64,000 nucleotides of DNA from Paracoccaceae bacterium (lineage in GTDB: Bacteria > Pseudomonadota > Alphaproteobacteria > Rhodobacterales > Rhodobacteraceae): assembly GCA_007694945.1 (NCBI GenBank), contig REER01000143.1:1-64000 (forward strand), read 5' to 3'. The notes beneath the pieces are model-generated. The model saw only the letters and a program-made list of their open reading frames with translations, was not told the DNA's origin and made no database searches. Positions within the stretch are counted from its first letter, which is position 1. Each line of letters starts with the position of its first letter. Shown here one piece after another: positions 41,002 to 51,343 of the stretch. A program made the position numbers and the translations under genes.

Positions 41002-42714
41002 GTGACCTTTCTGCGCCGCCTGATCAGCCCGATTGCGATTGCCGCCGTGACCATGGCGCTTCATGCCCCTTCGGTCATGGCGCAGCCAGGCGAGCACCTG
41101 CCACAGGGGCTGGCAGGCGCATTCCTGACCGGGCGGCTGGCGGTTTCCGATGATGATTTTCAGCGCATCGCCGAAAGCTATGATCGCGCGCTGGCCGCGG
41201 ACCCGGAGAACTCCGGGTTTCGCGAACTGGCTATGCAGGGGCATCTGCTGAGCGGCAATTTTGCGCGCGCGGTCGAACTGGCCGGACAGACCGTCGATGA
41301 AAACGACGGCAGTCAGGTCGCCAATGCGATCCTGCAGGCAGATGCATTCAAGCGCAGTGATTATGACGCGGCTCTTGCGGCATTGCAGGACGGGCGTCGC
41401 ACTGGACCCTTGGCGGATGCCATGAGCGTGGCTTGGGCCGAACTGGGCCGTGGCAGCATGTCCGATGCGCTCGCCGCTTTCGACGCAGCGATTGAAGAGC
41501 GCGCCGAATTGGCGCCTTTCGCGCTCTATCAGAAAGCGATGGCGCTTGCTTTCGTAGGCGACCTGGAACGCGCTGCCGATATCCTGTCGGGTGAGCCCGA
41601 GGGGCCGGTTAACCTGTCGCGCCGGGGCGTGGCGGCGCATATGACGATCTTGTCGCAACTGGGCCAGTTCGATGAAGCGCTGTACCTTGGCGAACAGATG
41701 TTCGGTTCCTCGCCCGACGGTGACGCGGGCGTGGTCATGGCCGCGCTGGACAAGCGTGAGGCTGTTCCTTTCACGACGGTGACCTCTGCCAGCGACGGCA
41801 TGGCCGAGGTGTATTTCCTGCTCTCTTCTGCCCTGATCGGTGAGCGCAGCGACTGGCTGCCGATCATCTATGGACAGTTGGCGCTAGCCCTTCGACCCGA
41901 TCATGGCGATGCGATCCTGCTGACCGGGCAGCTTCTGGAACGTGCCAATCAGTTCCCGCTGGCCGATCAGGTCTATGAGTTGATGCCCCCGGAGAACCCG
42001 CAATATCTGGGTGCGCAACTGGGCCGGGCGAATGCGCTCTATCAGTCGGGCAAGACCGAAGAGGCGATCGACAGCCTGTTCGCGCTGGCCGAGACCAAGT
42101 CCGACTCCGTGCTGGTGCTGTCCTCGCTCGGTGACATGCTGCGCCGCGAGGAACGCTTTGACGAGGCCGCCGATGCCTATTCCCGCGCCATCGACCTGAT
42201 CGACGAGATCGAGGAGCGCCATTGGGTGCTGCTCTATACCCGCGCGATTTCCCTCGAACGCATGGGCGAGTGGGAGCTGGCCGAGCCCGAATTCCGGCGC
42301 GTGCTCGAATTCGTGCCGGATGAACCGCAAGTGCTGAACTATCTGGGCTATTCGCTGGTTGAACAGCGTCGCAATCTGGATGAAGCGCTCGAGATGATCG
42401 AGCGCGCCGTCGAGGGCGACCCCGAAAGCGGCTATATCGTCGACTCGCTGGGCTGGGCGTATTACCGGCTGGGCCGGTTCGAGGAAGCTGTGCCGGTCAT
42501 GGAGCGCGCGGTGGAGTTGTTGCCCGCTGACCCGATCCTGAATGACCATCTGGGAGATGTCTATTGGGCCGTGGGCCGCGAACGCGAGGCGCGCTTTCAG
42601 TGGCGCCGAGCGCTCTCCTTCGCGCCGCACCCTGATCTCGATGTCGATCTGGTGCGCCGCAAGCTTGAGATCGGCAAGGATGCCGCGCTGGAAGAATTCG
42701 AAGCTGCCGAATGA
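41002..42714 (+). CDS. Exported tetratricopeptide-repeat protein (probable GTG start)
   Basis: Multiple TPR units, e.g. EPQVLNYLGYSLVEQRRNLDEALEMIERAVEGDPESGYIVDSLGWAYYRLGRFEEAVPVMERAVEL; N-terminal signal sequence. Confidence 0.9.
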   Translation: MTFLRRLISPIAIAAVTMALHAPSVMAQPGEHLPQGLAGAFLTGRLAVSDDDFQRIAESYDRALAADPENSGFRELAMQGHLLSGNFARAVELAGQTVDENDGSQVANAILQADAFKRSDYDAALAALQDGRRTGPLADAMSVAWAELGRGSMSDALAAFDAAIEERAELAPFALYQKAMALAFVGDLERAADILSGEPEGPVNLSRRGVAAHMTILSQLGQFDEALYLGEQMFGSSPDGDAGVVMAALDKREAVPFTTVTSASDGMAEVYFLLSSALIGERSDWLPIIYGQLALALRPDHGDAILLTGQLLERANQFPLADQVYELMPPENPQYLGAQLGRANALYQSGKTEEAIDSLFALAETKSDSVLVLSSLGDMLRREERFDEAADAYSRAIDLIDEIEERHWVLLYTRAISLERMGEWELAEPEFRRVLEFVPDEPQVLNYLGYSLVEQRRNLDEALEMIERAVEGDPESGYIVDSLGWAYYRLGRFEEAVPVMERAVELLPADPILNDHLGDVYWAVGREREARFQWRRALSFAPHPDLDVDLVRRKLEIGKDAALEEFEAAE

Positions 42715-43550
42715 CCGGCAGCACCGAGCCCGCGCCCGCCAAGGTCAACCTGTGTCTTCATGTCACCGGGCAACAGCCGGATGGCTATCATTTGCTGGAT
42801 TCGCTGGTCGCTTTTACCGAAATCGGCGACAAGATATCTGCGCGAGCCTTGCGGGGGTTGTCGCTCTCGATAACTGGCCCCGAAGCCGCGGGGCTCACCG
42901 CGGGGGCGGATAATCTCGTGTTGCGCGCCGCGCGGCTGATGGGCGCGCAGGATGTGGCGCTGACGCTGGATAAGCATCTGCCCCGCGCCGCTGGCATCGG
43001 CGGGGGCTCTTCGGACGCTGCGTCGACCCTGCGGCTTCTGACGCGCCTGACGGGCCGCCCCTTGCCTCGCAACGAAGACCTGCTCGCGCTGGGCGCGGAT
43101 GTGCCGGTATGCCTGCCCGTGCGCGCGGCTCGCATGCGCGGCATAGGTGAGCAGATCGATCCGGTGCCCCCGCTGCCGCCTCTGGCGCTGGTGCTGGTCA
43201 ACCCGCGCGTCGAGGTGCCGACGCCAGAGGTTTTCCGCGCGCTCGCCTCGCGCAGCAACGCGCCCTTGCCCGAGACCCTTGGCCCTTGGTCCGACAGTCG
43301 CGCCTTCATCGATTGGTTGGCCGAGCAGCGCAATGACCTCGAGCCCGCGGCCTGTCATCTGGCCCCTGTCATCTCCACTGTGCTCGAAGCCTTGCAGAGC
43401 ACGCAGGACTGTGCGCTTGCGCGAATGTCGGGCTCGGGAGCGACCTGTTTCGGGCTGTTTGAGGGTCTGGACGCTGCGCAGGTCGCCGCCCGTGACCTGC
43501 AGCAGGCATACCCGGAGTGGTGGGTCGTCGCGACAGCGCTGGCCGGGTGA
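42711..43550 (+). CDS. ispE: 4-diphosphocytidyl-2-C-methyl-D-erythritol kinase
   Basis: PAPAKVNLCLHVTGQQPDGYHLLDSLVAFTEIGD; GHMP motif LPRAAGIGGGSSDAASTLRLL. Confidence 0.95.
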   Translation: MTGSTEPAPAKVNLCLHVTGQQPDGYHLLDSLVAFTEIGDKISARALRGLSLSITGPEAAGLTAGADNLVLRAARLMGAQDVALTLDKHLPRAAGIGGGSSDAASTLRLLTRLTGRPLPRNEDLLALGADVPVCLPVRAARMRGIGEQIDPVPPLPPLALVLVNPRVEVPTPEVFRALASRSNAPLPETLGPWSDSRAFIDWLAEQRNDLEPAACHLAPVISTVLEALQSTQDCALARMSGSGATCFGLFEGLDAAQVAARDLQQAYPEWWVVATALAG

Positions 43551-43592
43551 AAGCGGCGTTCTCGCTATCAGTGTGATGCACTGCTCGCCAAG

Positions 43593-44603
43593 TCAGTGAA
43601 GTCGGGCAACCACGTAATCCGCAAGCCCGTCCAGCATCTCGCGCAGCGGGTGGTCGGGCAATTCTCGCAGCGCCGCTTTGGCCCGGGCCGACCACATCAG
43701 CGCCTCCTGCCGTGTGCTCTCCATCGTGCCACGATGGTCGAGAATCGCCTGTGCAGTCGCGAAGTCATCCTCGCGCTGATCGCCCGCGACGATCACGCGC
43801 TCCCAGAATGCGCGCTCGTCGGCATCGGCCTGTGCGACAGCGCGGATCACCGGCAAAGTGACTTTGCGCTCGCGGAAATCATCACCGATATTCTTGCCGA
43901 TCCCGGCACCCGCGCCACCAAAATCGAGCCAGTCATCGACAATCTGGAAACTGATTCCCAGTGCGTCACCATAGGTATACAGCGCGCGCACCTGCGTCTC
44001 GGGGGCACCGGCCAGCACGGCGCCCGCCTCGGTCGCGGCAGAAAACAGCGCCGCCGTTTTGCCACGGATCACGCGCAGATATTGATCCTCGGTCGTCGTG
44101 ATATTCTGCGCCGTGGTCAGTTGCAGCACTTCGCCCTCGGCAATCGTGGCTGAGGCATTGGACAGGATATCCAGCACCCGGAGCGAGCCGCATTCGACCA
44201 TGAGCTGGAAGGCGCGCGCAAAGAGATAGTCACCCACCAGCACCGAGGATTTGTTGTCCCACAGCAGATTGGCCGTCGCGCGCCCCCGCCGCTGCAGGCT
44301 CTCATCCACTACATCGTCATGCAGCAGGGTTGCCGTATGGATAAACTCGACCGTGGCGGCCAGATGATGATGGAATTCGCCCTGATACTTGCACAAATGT
44401 GCCGCAGCCAGCACCAGCATGGGGCGGATGCGCTTGCCTCCGGCCTCGATCAGATGGGCGGTCACTTCGGGGATGCGGGGCGCGTGCTCCGAGGCCATCC
44501 GCGCACGGATCAGCGCGTTGACCCTGTCCAGATCGGGCGCGAGATACGCGGCGAGTTGCTCATGCGGTGCATGGGCCACTGTCTCGGGTGTGATCTTGTT
44601 CAT
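43593..44603 (-). CDS. Long-chain polyprenyl (octa/decaprenyl) diphosphate synthase
   Basis: ATLLHDDVVDESLQRRGRATANLLWDNKSSVLVGDYLFARAF; FQIVDDWLDFGG. Confidence 0.94.
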   Translation of the reverse strand: MNKITPETVAHAPHEQLAAYLAPDLDRVNALIRARMASEHAPRIPEVTAHLIEAGGKRIRPMLVLAAAHLCKYQGEFHHHLAATVEFIHTATLLHDDVVDESLQRRGRATANLLWDNKSSVLVGDYLFARAFQLMVECGSLRVLDILSNASATIAEGEVLQLTTAQNITTTEDQYLRVIRGKTAALFSAATEAGAVLAGAPETQVRALYTYGDALGISFQIVDDWLDFGGAGAGIGKNIGDDFRERKVTLPVIRAVAQADADERAFWERVIVAGDQREDDFATAQAILDHRGTMESTRQEALMWSARAKAALRELPDHPLREMLDGLADYVVARLH

Positions 44604-44650
44604 CGCATCCTGTCTCGACAAATCGGGGCAAAGGGAAATATGCTCGGCAT

Positions 44651-44866
44651 ATGAAGGAATTGCTCCGCACAACTGACCCGACGATCATACCCTATGCGAC
44701 AGCCCTCCTCCAAGGGGAAGGTATAGAGGTGTTTGATATCGACGTCCATATGCACACCATCGAATCCACCTTGGGCATCATGCCGCGGCGGCTTTGGGTG
44801 CGGCGCGAGGATCATTTCATGGCAGTTTCGATCCTTCGTGACAACGGCATCCCCCTGCATGACTGA
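44651..44866 (+). CDS. DUF2007-like protein
   Basis: 71 aa; MKELLRTTDPTIIPYATALLQGEGIEVFDIDVHMHTIEST. Confidence 0.8.
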   Translation: MKELLRTTDPTIIPYATALLQGEGIEVFDIDVHMHTIESTLGIMPRRLWVRREDHFMAVSILRDNGIPLHD

Positions 44867-45620
44867 GGCGCTGACGCGCGATGCCTTTCTGGATGGGCTG
44901 GTGCAGGCGTGGCAACCCGCGAAAGGCTATCGCGCGGCGACTGACCCCGTCTTTCTCGCCGCCTCCGTCCCGGCGCGCGCAAGTCAGTCGGTGCTCGAAC
45001 TGGGCTGTGGTGTCGGGGTCGCGACGCTGTGTCTCAATGCGCGCGTGCCGGGGCTGACCTTTGTGGGCGTCGAATTGCAACCCGGTTATGCCGCGCTGGC
45101 GCGACGCAATGCCGCAGAGAATGGGGCTGCGCTGGAGGTGGTCGAGGGCGATCTGCGTGCGCTGCCCCCCGCCCTCCGGGCGCAGAGCTTCGACCATGTC
45201 ATCGCCAACCCGCCCTATTATGCCGCGCAGGGGCCTGCCGCGCAGGACATTGGCCGTGACCGTGCCTTGCGTGAGGACACGCCGCTCGCGACCTGGGTCG
45301 ATGTCGCGCTGCGCCGTTGTCGCGATGGCGGGCATGTCAGTCTGATCCACCTGACCGAACGCCTGCCCGACCTGCTGGCCGCTTTGCAGGGGCGCGCGTC
45401 CGTCATCGTGCTGCCGCTGGCCGCGCGCCGCAGGCGCGCGGCCCGGAGGATCATATTGCAGGCGCGAAAGGGGGGGCGTGCGCCCTTCACGCTCTTGCCC
45501 CCCCTCGTCATCCATCAGGGCGACACCCACCCCGGCGATGGTGAATTCTTCACTGACGAGGTGCGTCCCCTGATGCGCCAGGCAGGCGCGCTGGACCTGC
45601 AGGCCATGGCGCGTGGATGA
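44859..45620 (+). CDS. tRNA1(Val) adenine-N6 methyltransferase-like (TrmN6 family)
   Basis: VLELGCGVGVATLCLNAR, FDHVIANPPYY; start overlaps the DUF2007 stop. Confidence 0.87.
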   Translation: MTEALTRDAFLDGLVQAWQPAKGYRAATDPVFLAASVPARASQSVLELGCGVGVATLCLNARVPGLTFVGVELQPGYAALARRNAAENGAALEVVEGDLRALPPALRAQSFDHVIANPPYYAAQGPAAQDIGRDRALREDTPLATWVDVALRRCRDGGHVSLIHLTERLPDLLAALQGRASVIVLPLAARRRRAARRIILQARKGGRAPFTLLPPLVIHQGDTHPGDGEFFTDEVRPLMRQAGALDLQAMARG

Positions 45621-45659
45621 GCCCTTGCCCCCCGCGCCCTGCCACGGCATAGGGACGCC

Positions 45660-46304
45660 ATGACCCGGCAACTCGATTACGCCACCATCCGCGAGATTTT
45701 TGCCCGCTTCCACGCGGCCGACCCCGAACCGAAAGGGGAGTTGGAGCATGTCAATGCCTTCACGCTGGTCGTGGCCGTTGCGCTCTCGGCGCAGGCGACC
45801 GATGTTGGTGTGAACAAGGCCACGCGCGGTCTCTTTGCTGTCGCCGACACACCCGAGAAGATGCTGGCCCTTGGCGAAGAGGGTGTTATCGAGCACATCA
45901 AGACCATCGGCCTCTATCGCAACAAGGCCAGGAATGTCATCAAGCTTAGCCGCATTCTTGTCGAGCAATATGGCGGGCAGGTGCCCTCATCCCGCGCGGC
46001 CCTGCAATCGCTGCCCGGTGTCGGGCGCAAGACCGCGAATGTGGTGCTGAATATGTGGTGGCGTATGCCGGCGCAGGCGGTGGACACGCATATCTTCCGC
46101 GTTGGTAACCGCACCGGCATTTGTCCGGGGCGCGATGTGAACACGGTCGAGCGCGCAATCGAGGACCATGTCCCCGCCGAATACCAGCTTCACGCCCATC
46201 ACTGGCTGATCCTGCATGGCCGCTACATCTGCAAGGCGCGCAAACCAGCCTGCGCTGCCTGCCTGATCCGCGATCTCTGCCCCTATGAGGAGAAGACCCT
46301 TTGA
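45660..46304 (+). CDS. nth: Endonuclease III
   Basis: LPGVGRKTANVVLNMWW, AVDTHIFRVGNR, C-terminal Cys cluster CKARKPACAACLIRDLCPY. Confidence 0.97.
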   Translation: MTRQLDYATIREIFARFHAADPEPKGELEHVNAFTLVVAVALSAQATDVGVNKATRGLFAVADTPEKMLALGEEGVIEHIKTIGLYRNKARNVIKLSRILVEQYGGQVPSSRAALQSLPGVGRKTANVVLNMWWRMPAQAVDTHIFRVGNRTGICPGRDVNTVERAIEDHVPAEYQLHAHHWLILHGRYICKARKPACAACLIRDLCPYEEKTL

Positions 46305-47284
46305 AACGCTACCAGATTGCCGGGATCGGCAACGCGATTGTCGATGTGATCGCCACGGTTGATGACCTGTTTCTTGACCATATGGGCATTCGCAAGGGCA
46401 TCATGCAGCTTGTTGAACGTGAGCGGGCCGAGGTGCTCTATGGCGCGATGAAGGACCGGGCCGAAGCCTCGGGCGGTTCGGTCGCCAATACGCTGGCCGG
46501 GGTCGGGCGATTGGGGCTGAGGGCCGCCTTTGTCGGGCGCGTCAATGACGATGCGCTGGGCCGCTTCTATGCCGACGACACCAGCGCCGATTTCGTCAAC
46601 CCGCCTGCAGCGAATGGCGAATTGCCGACCTCGCGCAGCATGATCTTCGTCACGCCGGATGGCGAGCGGTCGATGAATACCTATCTGGGCATTTCCGCCG
46701 AGCTTGGCCCCGAGGATGTGGACGCGGATGTTATGGCCGACTCCGAGATCGTGTTTCTGGAGGGCTATCTCTTCGACAAGGATAAGGGCAAGGAGGCGTT
46801 CCTGAAAGCCGCGCGCGCCTGTCGCAGCACGGGCGGGCGTGCCGGCATTGCGTTGTCGGACCCTTTCTGCGTCGACCGCCACCGGGCCGATTTCCGTACG
46901 CTGGTGGCCAATGACATGGATTATGTCATTGGCAATGAACAGGAATGGGTCGCGCTGTATCAGGCCAATGACCTTGATGATGCGCTGGCGCAGGCCGCGC
47001 GGGATTGCCCGCTTGTCGTCTGCACCCGATCGGGCGACCAGGTGACGATATTGGCCAAGGGCACGCGGACCGAGGTGCCCGTCACCCTTGTCACGCCGGT
47101 CGATGCCACCGGCGCGGGCGATCAGTTCGCGGCGGGGTTCCTCTATGGGCTGGCCACTGGGCGCGACATGGGGACAGCGGGCCGCATGGGTGTGATCGCA
47201 GCGGCCGAGGTGATCAGCCATATCGGCGCGCGCCCGAAAAGCGATATCCGCGCCGCGTTCCGCCGTGCCGGGCTGGTCGCTTGA
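46301..47284 (+). CDS. PfkB-family carbohydrate/adenosine kinase
   Basis: GGSVANTLAGVGRLGLRAAFVGRVNDDALG; VDATGAGDQFAAGFLYGL. Confidence 0.93.
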   Translation: MKRYQIAGIGNAIVDVIATVDDLFLDHMGIRKGIMQLVERERAEVLYGAMKDRAEASGGSVANTLAGVGRLGLRAAFVGRVNDDALGRFYADDTSADFVNPPAANGELPTSRSMIFVTPDGERSMNTYLGISAELGPEDVDADVMADSEIVFLEGYLFDKDKGKEAFLKAARACRSTGGRAGIALSDPFCVDRHRADFRTLVANDMDYVIGNEQEWVALYQANDLDDALAQAARDCPLVVCTRSGDQVTILAKGTRTEVPVTLVTPVDATGAGDQFAAGFLYGLATGRDMGTAGRMGVIAAAEVISHIGARPKSDIRAAFRRAGLVA

Positions 47285-47349
47285 CGAAAGGCTTGCTCGT
47301 TGCCTGCGACTGCGGCACTCTGAATGCGTAACTGTTTCCGGAGATCGTC

Positions 47350-47913
47350 ATGAAACAGATTTTTGCCGCCGCGATGATCGCGGGTTGTCTCGCCCTGCCT
47401 GCCAGTGCCGATCCGTTCATCAAGGCGTTGGAGACCGCTATAGACGCCTATCGCGATGGCGATCTGCAATATGCCGAGGATGAACTGGTCGCGGCGCAGC
47501 GCCTGCTGGGCGAGATGAAGGCCGCAGGGCTGGCCAGCTTCCTGCCCGAGGCTCTTGAGGGTTGGACCCGCGTGATCGACACTGAGGCAGGCCAGATGCT
47601 GGGCTTTATCGGCGGCGGCACAATGGCCAGCGCGCAATATAGCGGCCTGGATCAGCGCTTTGAGCTGAGCTTCATGGCCGATAACCCGATGGTGGCGCAG
47701 ATCGGCATGATGCTGGGCAGTGCCACGATGATCACGCAGATGGGTGGCCAGGTGGAGCGGATCAATCGCGTGCGGTTCCTGCGCGAGGATCAGAGCCTAA
47801 AGGCGATTGTCGGCAACCGCATTCTGGTGCAGGCCGAAGGGGCGGATGCCGAGGTGATGATCCCGTTTCTGGAGCAGATCGACTTCCGCGCGATGGAGAA
47901 TTTCGGGGGCTGA
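47350..47913 (+). CDS. Conserved exported protein, function unknown
   Basis: Signal peptide MKQIFAAAMIAGCLALPASA, compact 187-aa ORF with a plausible RBS. Confidence 0.75.
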   Translation: MKQIFAAAMIAGCLALPASADPFIKALETAIDAYRDGDLQYAEDELVAAQRLLGEMKAAGLASFLPEALEGWTRVIDTEAGQMLGFIGGGTMASAQYSGLDQRFELSFMADNPMVAQIGMMLGSATMITQMGGQVERINRVRFLREDQSLKAIVGNRILVQAEGADAEVMIPFLEQIDFRAMENFGG

Positions 47914-47992
47914 GCCTCTCTGCGCGTTGCAATGACCGCGCTGCGCGCCCATATCTGAGGCGCAGTTTTGAGCAGGAACAGGATAACGCGCC

Positions 47993-48877
47993 ATGATGGG
48001 TTACACGAAAACCGCCATCCTGATGGCCGCCATGACCGCGCTTTTCATGGCCGTGGGCTATGCGCTCGGTGGCGGCGCCGGGTTGCTGATCGCGCTGGCC
48101 GTGGCGGCGGGCATGAATATCTATGCCTATTGGAACTCCGACAAGGCCGTGCTCAAGATGCACAATGCGCAGGAATGCAACAGCCAGGTCCATCCCGACC
48201 TGCAACGTATGGTGCACCAGCTCGCCGATGATGCGGATATGCCGCGCCCGCGAGTCTATGTGATTCACGAAGACCAACCCAACGCCTTCGCCACCGGACG
48301 AAACCCTGAAAACGCAGCCGTTGCAGCCACCACGGGGCTATTGAACCGGATGACGCGCGAGGAAGTAGCCGCCGTGATGGCGCATGAACTGGCGCATATC
48401 CGCAACTACGATACGCTGATCATGACAATTACTGCCACCTTTGCCGGTGCCATCTCGATGCTGGCGAATTTCGCGATCTTCTTTCGCGGCGGTCGCAATG
48501 GCGGCGGGAATATCATCGCGGTTCTGCTAGTCATGATCCTCGCGCCGATGGCAGCGGCCATCGTGCAGATGGCCATTTCACGCTCGCGCGAATACGAGGC
48601 CGACCGCGTGGGGGCAGCGATCTGCGGCAATCCGCTCTGGCTCGCCTCCGCGCTGGAGAAAATTCAGGGTTTTGCCTCGCGGATCGATTATGACCGCGCC
48701 GAACAGAACCCCCAGACCGCGCATATGTTCATCATCAACCCGCTGCATGTCCATAAACGCGACAAGCTCTTCTCGACCCACCCGAACACCCAGAATCGCA
48801 TCGCGGCGCTTGAGAAGCTGGCGCACGAAGCCGGAATTGGCGCGGCCCCGTCCTCGCGTTCGAACCCCTGGGGTTGA
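47993..48877 (+). CDS. htpX: Zinc metalloprotease HtpX
   Basis: [48 protein letters not shown]. Confidence 0.96.
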   Translation: MMGYTKTAILMAAMTALFMAVGYALGGGAGLLIALAVAAGMNIYAYWNSDKAVLKMHNAQECNSQVHPDLQRMVHQLADDADMPRPRVYVIHEDQPNAFATGRNPENAAVAATTGLLNRMTREEVAAVMAHELAHIRNYDTLIMTITATFAGAISMLANFAIFFRGGRNGGGNIIAVLLVMILAPMAAAIVQMAISRSREYEADRVGAAICGNPLWLASALEKIQGFASRIDYDRAEQNPQTAHMFIINPLHVHKRDKLFSTHPNTQNRIAALEKLAHEAGIGAAPSSRSNPWG

Positions 48878-48882
48878 GTGCT

Positions 48883-49620
48883 CTATAGCGGCAGAAGCGG
48901 CACGCGGCCCGTATCGGTCAGCCGCCAGACGCTGCGGTTTTCGATGACAATTGCCGTCAACGGGCCGCCATAGGCCGCGCGGCTGTCGATATTGACGCGG
49001 TTGCGATAATGCGTGGCCTGCGGGATGGCCGTATGACCATGGACGACCAGAAACCCATGCTCGCGCGTGTCGCTCAGGAAAGGCTCGCGGATCCAGAGCA
49101 GATCCTGTTCGATCTGCTCAGGCAGTGGCGTTCCAGGACGAATCCCCGCATGGACGAAGAGCTGCTCGCCGACCCGATGCATCAGGGGCCGTTCGCGCAG
49201 AAAGGTGATATCCTCGGTCGGGACGGCCATAACTGCGGCCTCGCGCACATGCTTGATATGAAACGCGCTGGGGCGGAACAGCCCGTAGGACATGAGCGTT
49301 TCCTGCCCGCCGATCGCCGGGTGCAGATAGCTCACTTCGGGCGACATGCGTTCGTCACGCCAGTCGGGTTCAGACAGAAAGCGCTCGAACAAGCGGTCGT
49401 GATTGCCCTTGAGCACCACCCAGTTCTCGCCCCGCGCCAGCCCCTCGCGCAGAAAGCGGATCACGCCCGCACTGTCGGGGCCGCGGTCCACCAGATCGCC
49501 CAGATGCACCACGGGCGCGGTATCATCGCCATAGGCGGCCCGGTCCGCAGTGATGCGGGAATGCGCATCCTCAAGCAGGCTCAACTGGCCGTGGATGTCG
49601 CCGATGGCATAGCTGCGCAT
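48883..49620 (-). CDS. Metallophosphoesterase (serine/threonine phosphatase-like)
   Basis: YAIGDIHGQLSLLEDA, VHLGDLVDRGPDS, VVLKGNHDRLF, VVHGHT. Confidence 0.93.
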   Translation of the reverse strand: MRSYAIGDIHGQLSLLEDAHSRITADRAAYGDDTAPVVHLGDLVDRGPDSAGVIRFLREGLARGENWVVLKGNHDRLFERFLSEPDWRDERMSPEVSYLHPAIGGQETLMSYGLFRPSAFHIKHVREAAVMAVPTEDITFLRERPLMHRVGEQLFVHAGIRPGTPLPEQIEQDLLWIREPFLSDTREHGFLVVHGHTAIPQATHYRNRVNIDSRAAYGGPLTAIVIENRSVWRLTDTGRVPLLPL

Positions 49621-49671
49621 AAGTGAACCCTTTCCGAGGGCAGGCGCGGCCTTGCGGCCGCGCTTGTCAAC

Positions 49672-51267
49672 TCACGTCGCGTCAAAGACCAGCGGACGCA
49701 CTTGTCGAAACAGCCCGGTCGCTCGGAGCTTCTCGAGCACTGGTTGGGGCGCGGGGGCATCGAGATAGAGCAGCGCAATCGCGTCGCGCCCCGCCTCGGA
49801 CCGGCCCAGCGTAAAGTTCGCGATATTGACGCCATCCTCGCCCATCGTGTTGCCCAGTGCGCCTATGATGCCCGGCACGTCTTCGTTGGTGGTATACAGC
49901 ATATGCGCGCCCACCTCGGCATCGATGGTGATGCCCTTGATCTGGATGAAACGCGGTTTGCCATCCGAGAAGACCGTGCCCGCAATGGAGCGCTCGCGCG
50001 TGTCAGTGACAACCGTGAGCTTGATATAGGCGTCGAAGACACCCGATTTTTCCTGCGTCGTAGTCGAGAAATGCACCCCGCGTTCCTTGGCCACCACAGG
50101 CGCCGAGACCATGTTCACATCCGGATTGGTCGCTTTCATGACACCGGAAATTGCGGCACAGCTCAGCGCCTCAAGGTTCATCTCGGACACCTTGCCATCA
50201 TAGAGAATGTTGACGGCCTTGATCGGCTCGTCCGTCAACTGGCCCGCAAAGGCGCCCAGATGCGCGGCGAGCTTGAGCCAGGGGCCCATGATCCGCGCCT
50301 CCTCGGCCGTGACTGAGGGCATGTTGAGCGCGTTCGAGACCGCACCTGACAGCAGGTAATCGGACATCTGCTCGGCGACCTGCAGCGCCACATTCTCCTG
50401 CGCTTCTGTGGTCGAGGCACCCAGATGCGGGGTCACGACGACACCCGGCAGACCGAAAAGCGGGCTCTCGGTGGCGGGCTCGACGGCAAAGACGTCCAAC
50501 CCCGCACCCGCCACATGGCCCGATTTGATCCCTTCGGCCAGCGCCGCTTCATCGACCAGCCCTCCGCGGGCACAGTTGATGATCCGCACACCCTTTTTCG
50601 TCTTGGCGAGGTTTTCCGCCGAGAGAATATTGCGGGTCTTGTCGGTCAGCGGCACATGAAGCGTGATGAAATCGGCCCGTGCCAGAAGCTCGTCCAACTC
50701 GACCTTGGTCACGCCCATCTTCACGGCGCGTTCGGCGCTCAGGAAGGGGTCATACGCGATGACCTTCATCTTGAGCCCCAGCGCGCGATCACAGACGATC
50801 CCGCCGATATTCCCCGCGCCAATCACGCCCAGCGTCTTGTTGAACAGCTCCACACCCATGAAACCGGATTTCTCCCATTTTCCGGCATGGGTCGAGGCAT
50901 TGGCCTCAGGGATCTGACGCGCGACGGCCATCATCAGCGAGATGGCATGCTCGGCGGTCGTGACCGAATTACCGAAAGGCGTGTTCATCACGATCACGCC
51001 CTGTTTCGAGGCGGCGGGAATATCGACATTGTCGACCCCGATCCCGGCGCGCCCCACGACCTTGAGGTTGGTTGCAGCGGCGAGAACCTTCTCGGTGACC
51101 TTGGTGGCCGAGCGGATGGCGAGGCCGTCATAGTCGCCGATCACGGAAAGGAGCTTTTCCTTGTCCTTGCCGATGGAGGGGTCGAAGGTGACGTCAATGC
51201 CGCGGTCGCGGAAGATCTGGACAGCGGTTTCCGAGAGTTTGTCGGATACAAGTACCTTGGGTGCCAT
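49672..51267 (-). CDS. serA: D-3-phosphoglycerate dehydrogenase
   Basis: MAPKVLVSDKLSETAVQIFRDRGIDV; NTPFGNSVTTAEHAISLMMAVAR; C-terminal ACT-like domain. Confidence 0.97.
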   Translation of the reverse strand: MAPKVLVSDKLSETAVQIFRDRGIDVTFDPSIGKDKEKLLSVIGDYDGLAIRSATKVTEKVLAAATNLKVVGRAGIGVDNVDIPAASKQGVIVMNTPFGNSVTTAEHAISLMMAVARQIPEANASTHAGKWEKSGFMGVELFNKTLGVIGAGNIGGIVCDRALGLKMKVIAYDPFLSAERAVKMGVTKVELDELLARADFITLHVPLTDKTRNILSAENLAKTKKGVRIINCARGGLVDEAALAEGIKSGHVAGAGLDVFAVEPATESPLFGLPGVVVTPHLGASTTEAQENVALQVAEQMSDYLLSGAVSNALNMPSVTAEEARIMGPWLKLAAHLGAFAGQLTDEPIKAVNILYDGKVSEMNLEALSCAAISGVMKATNPDVNMVSAPVVAKERGVHFSTTTQEKSGVFDAYIKLTVVTDTRERSIAGTVFSDGKPRFIQIKGITIDAEVGAHMLYTTNEDVPGIIGALGNTMGEDGVNIANFTLGRSEAGRDAIALLYLDAPAPQPVLEKLRATGLFRQVRPLVFDAT

Positions 51268-51343
51268 ATGTTCAGGCTCCTTGAGAGATTCAGGGGGGCG
51301 GGCGCTGCGCGCCCGCTTGGAAATGACGATGGGTCGGTCGCGG

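Noticed and set aside
39747-41054. 435-aa minus-strand ORF opposite ETF-QO
   Set aside because: Antisense shadow ORF; ETF-QO on the plus strand is unambiguous.
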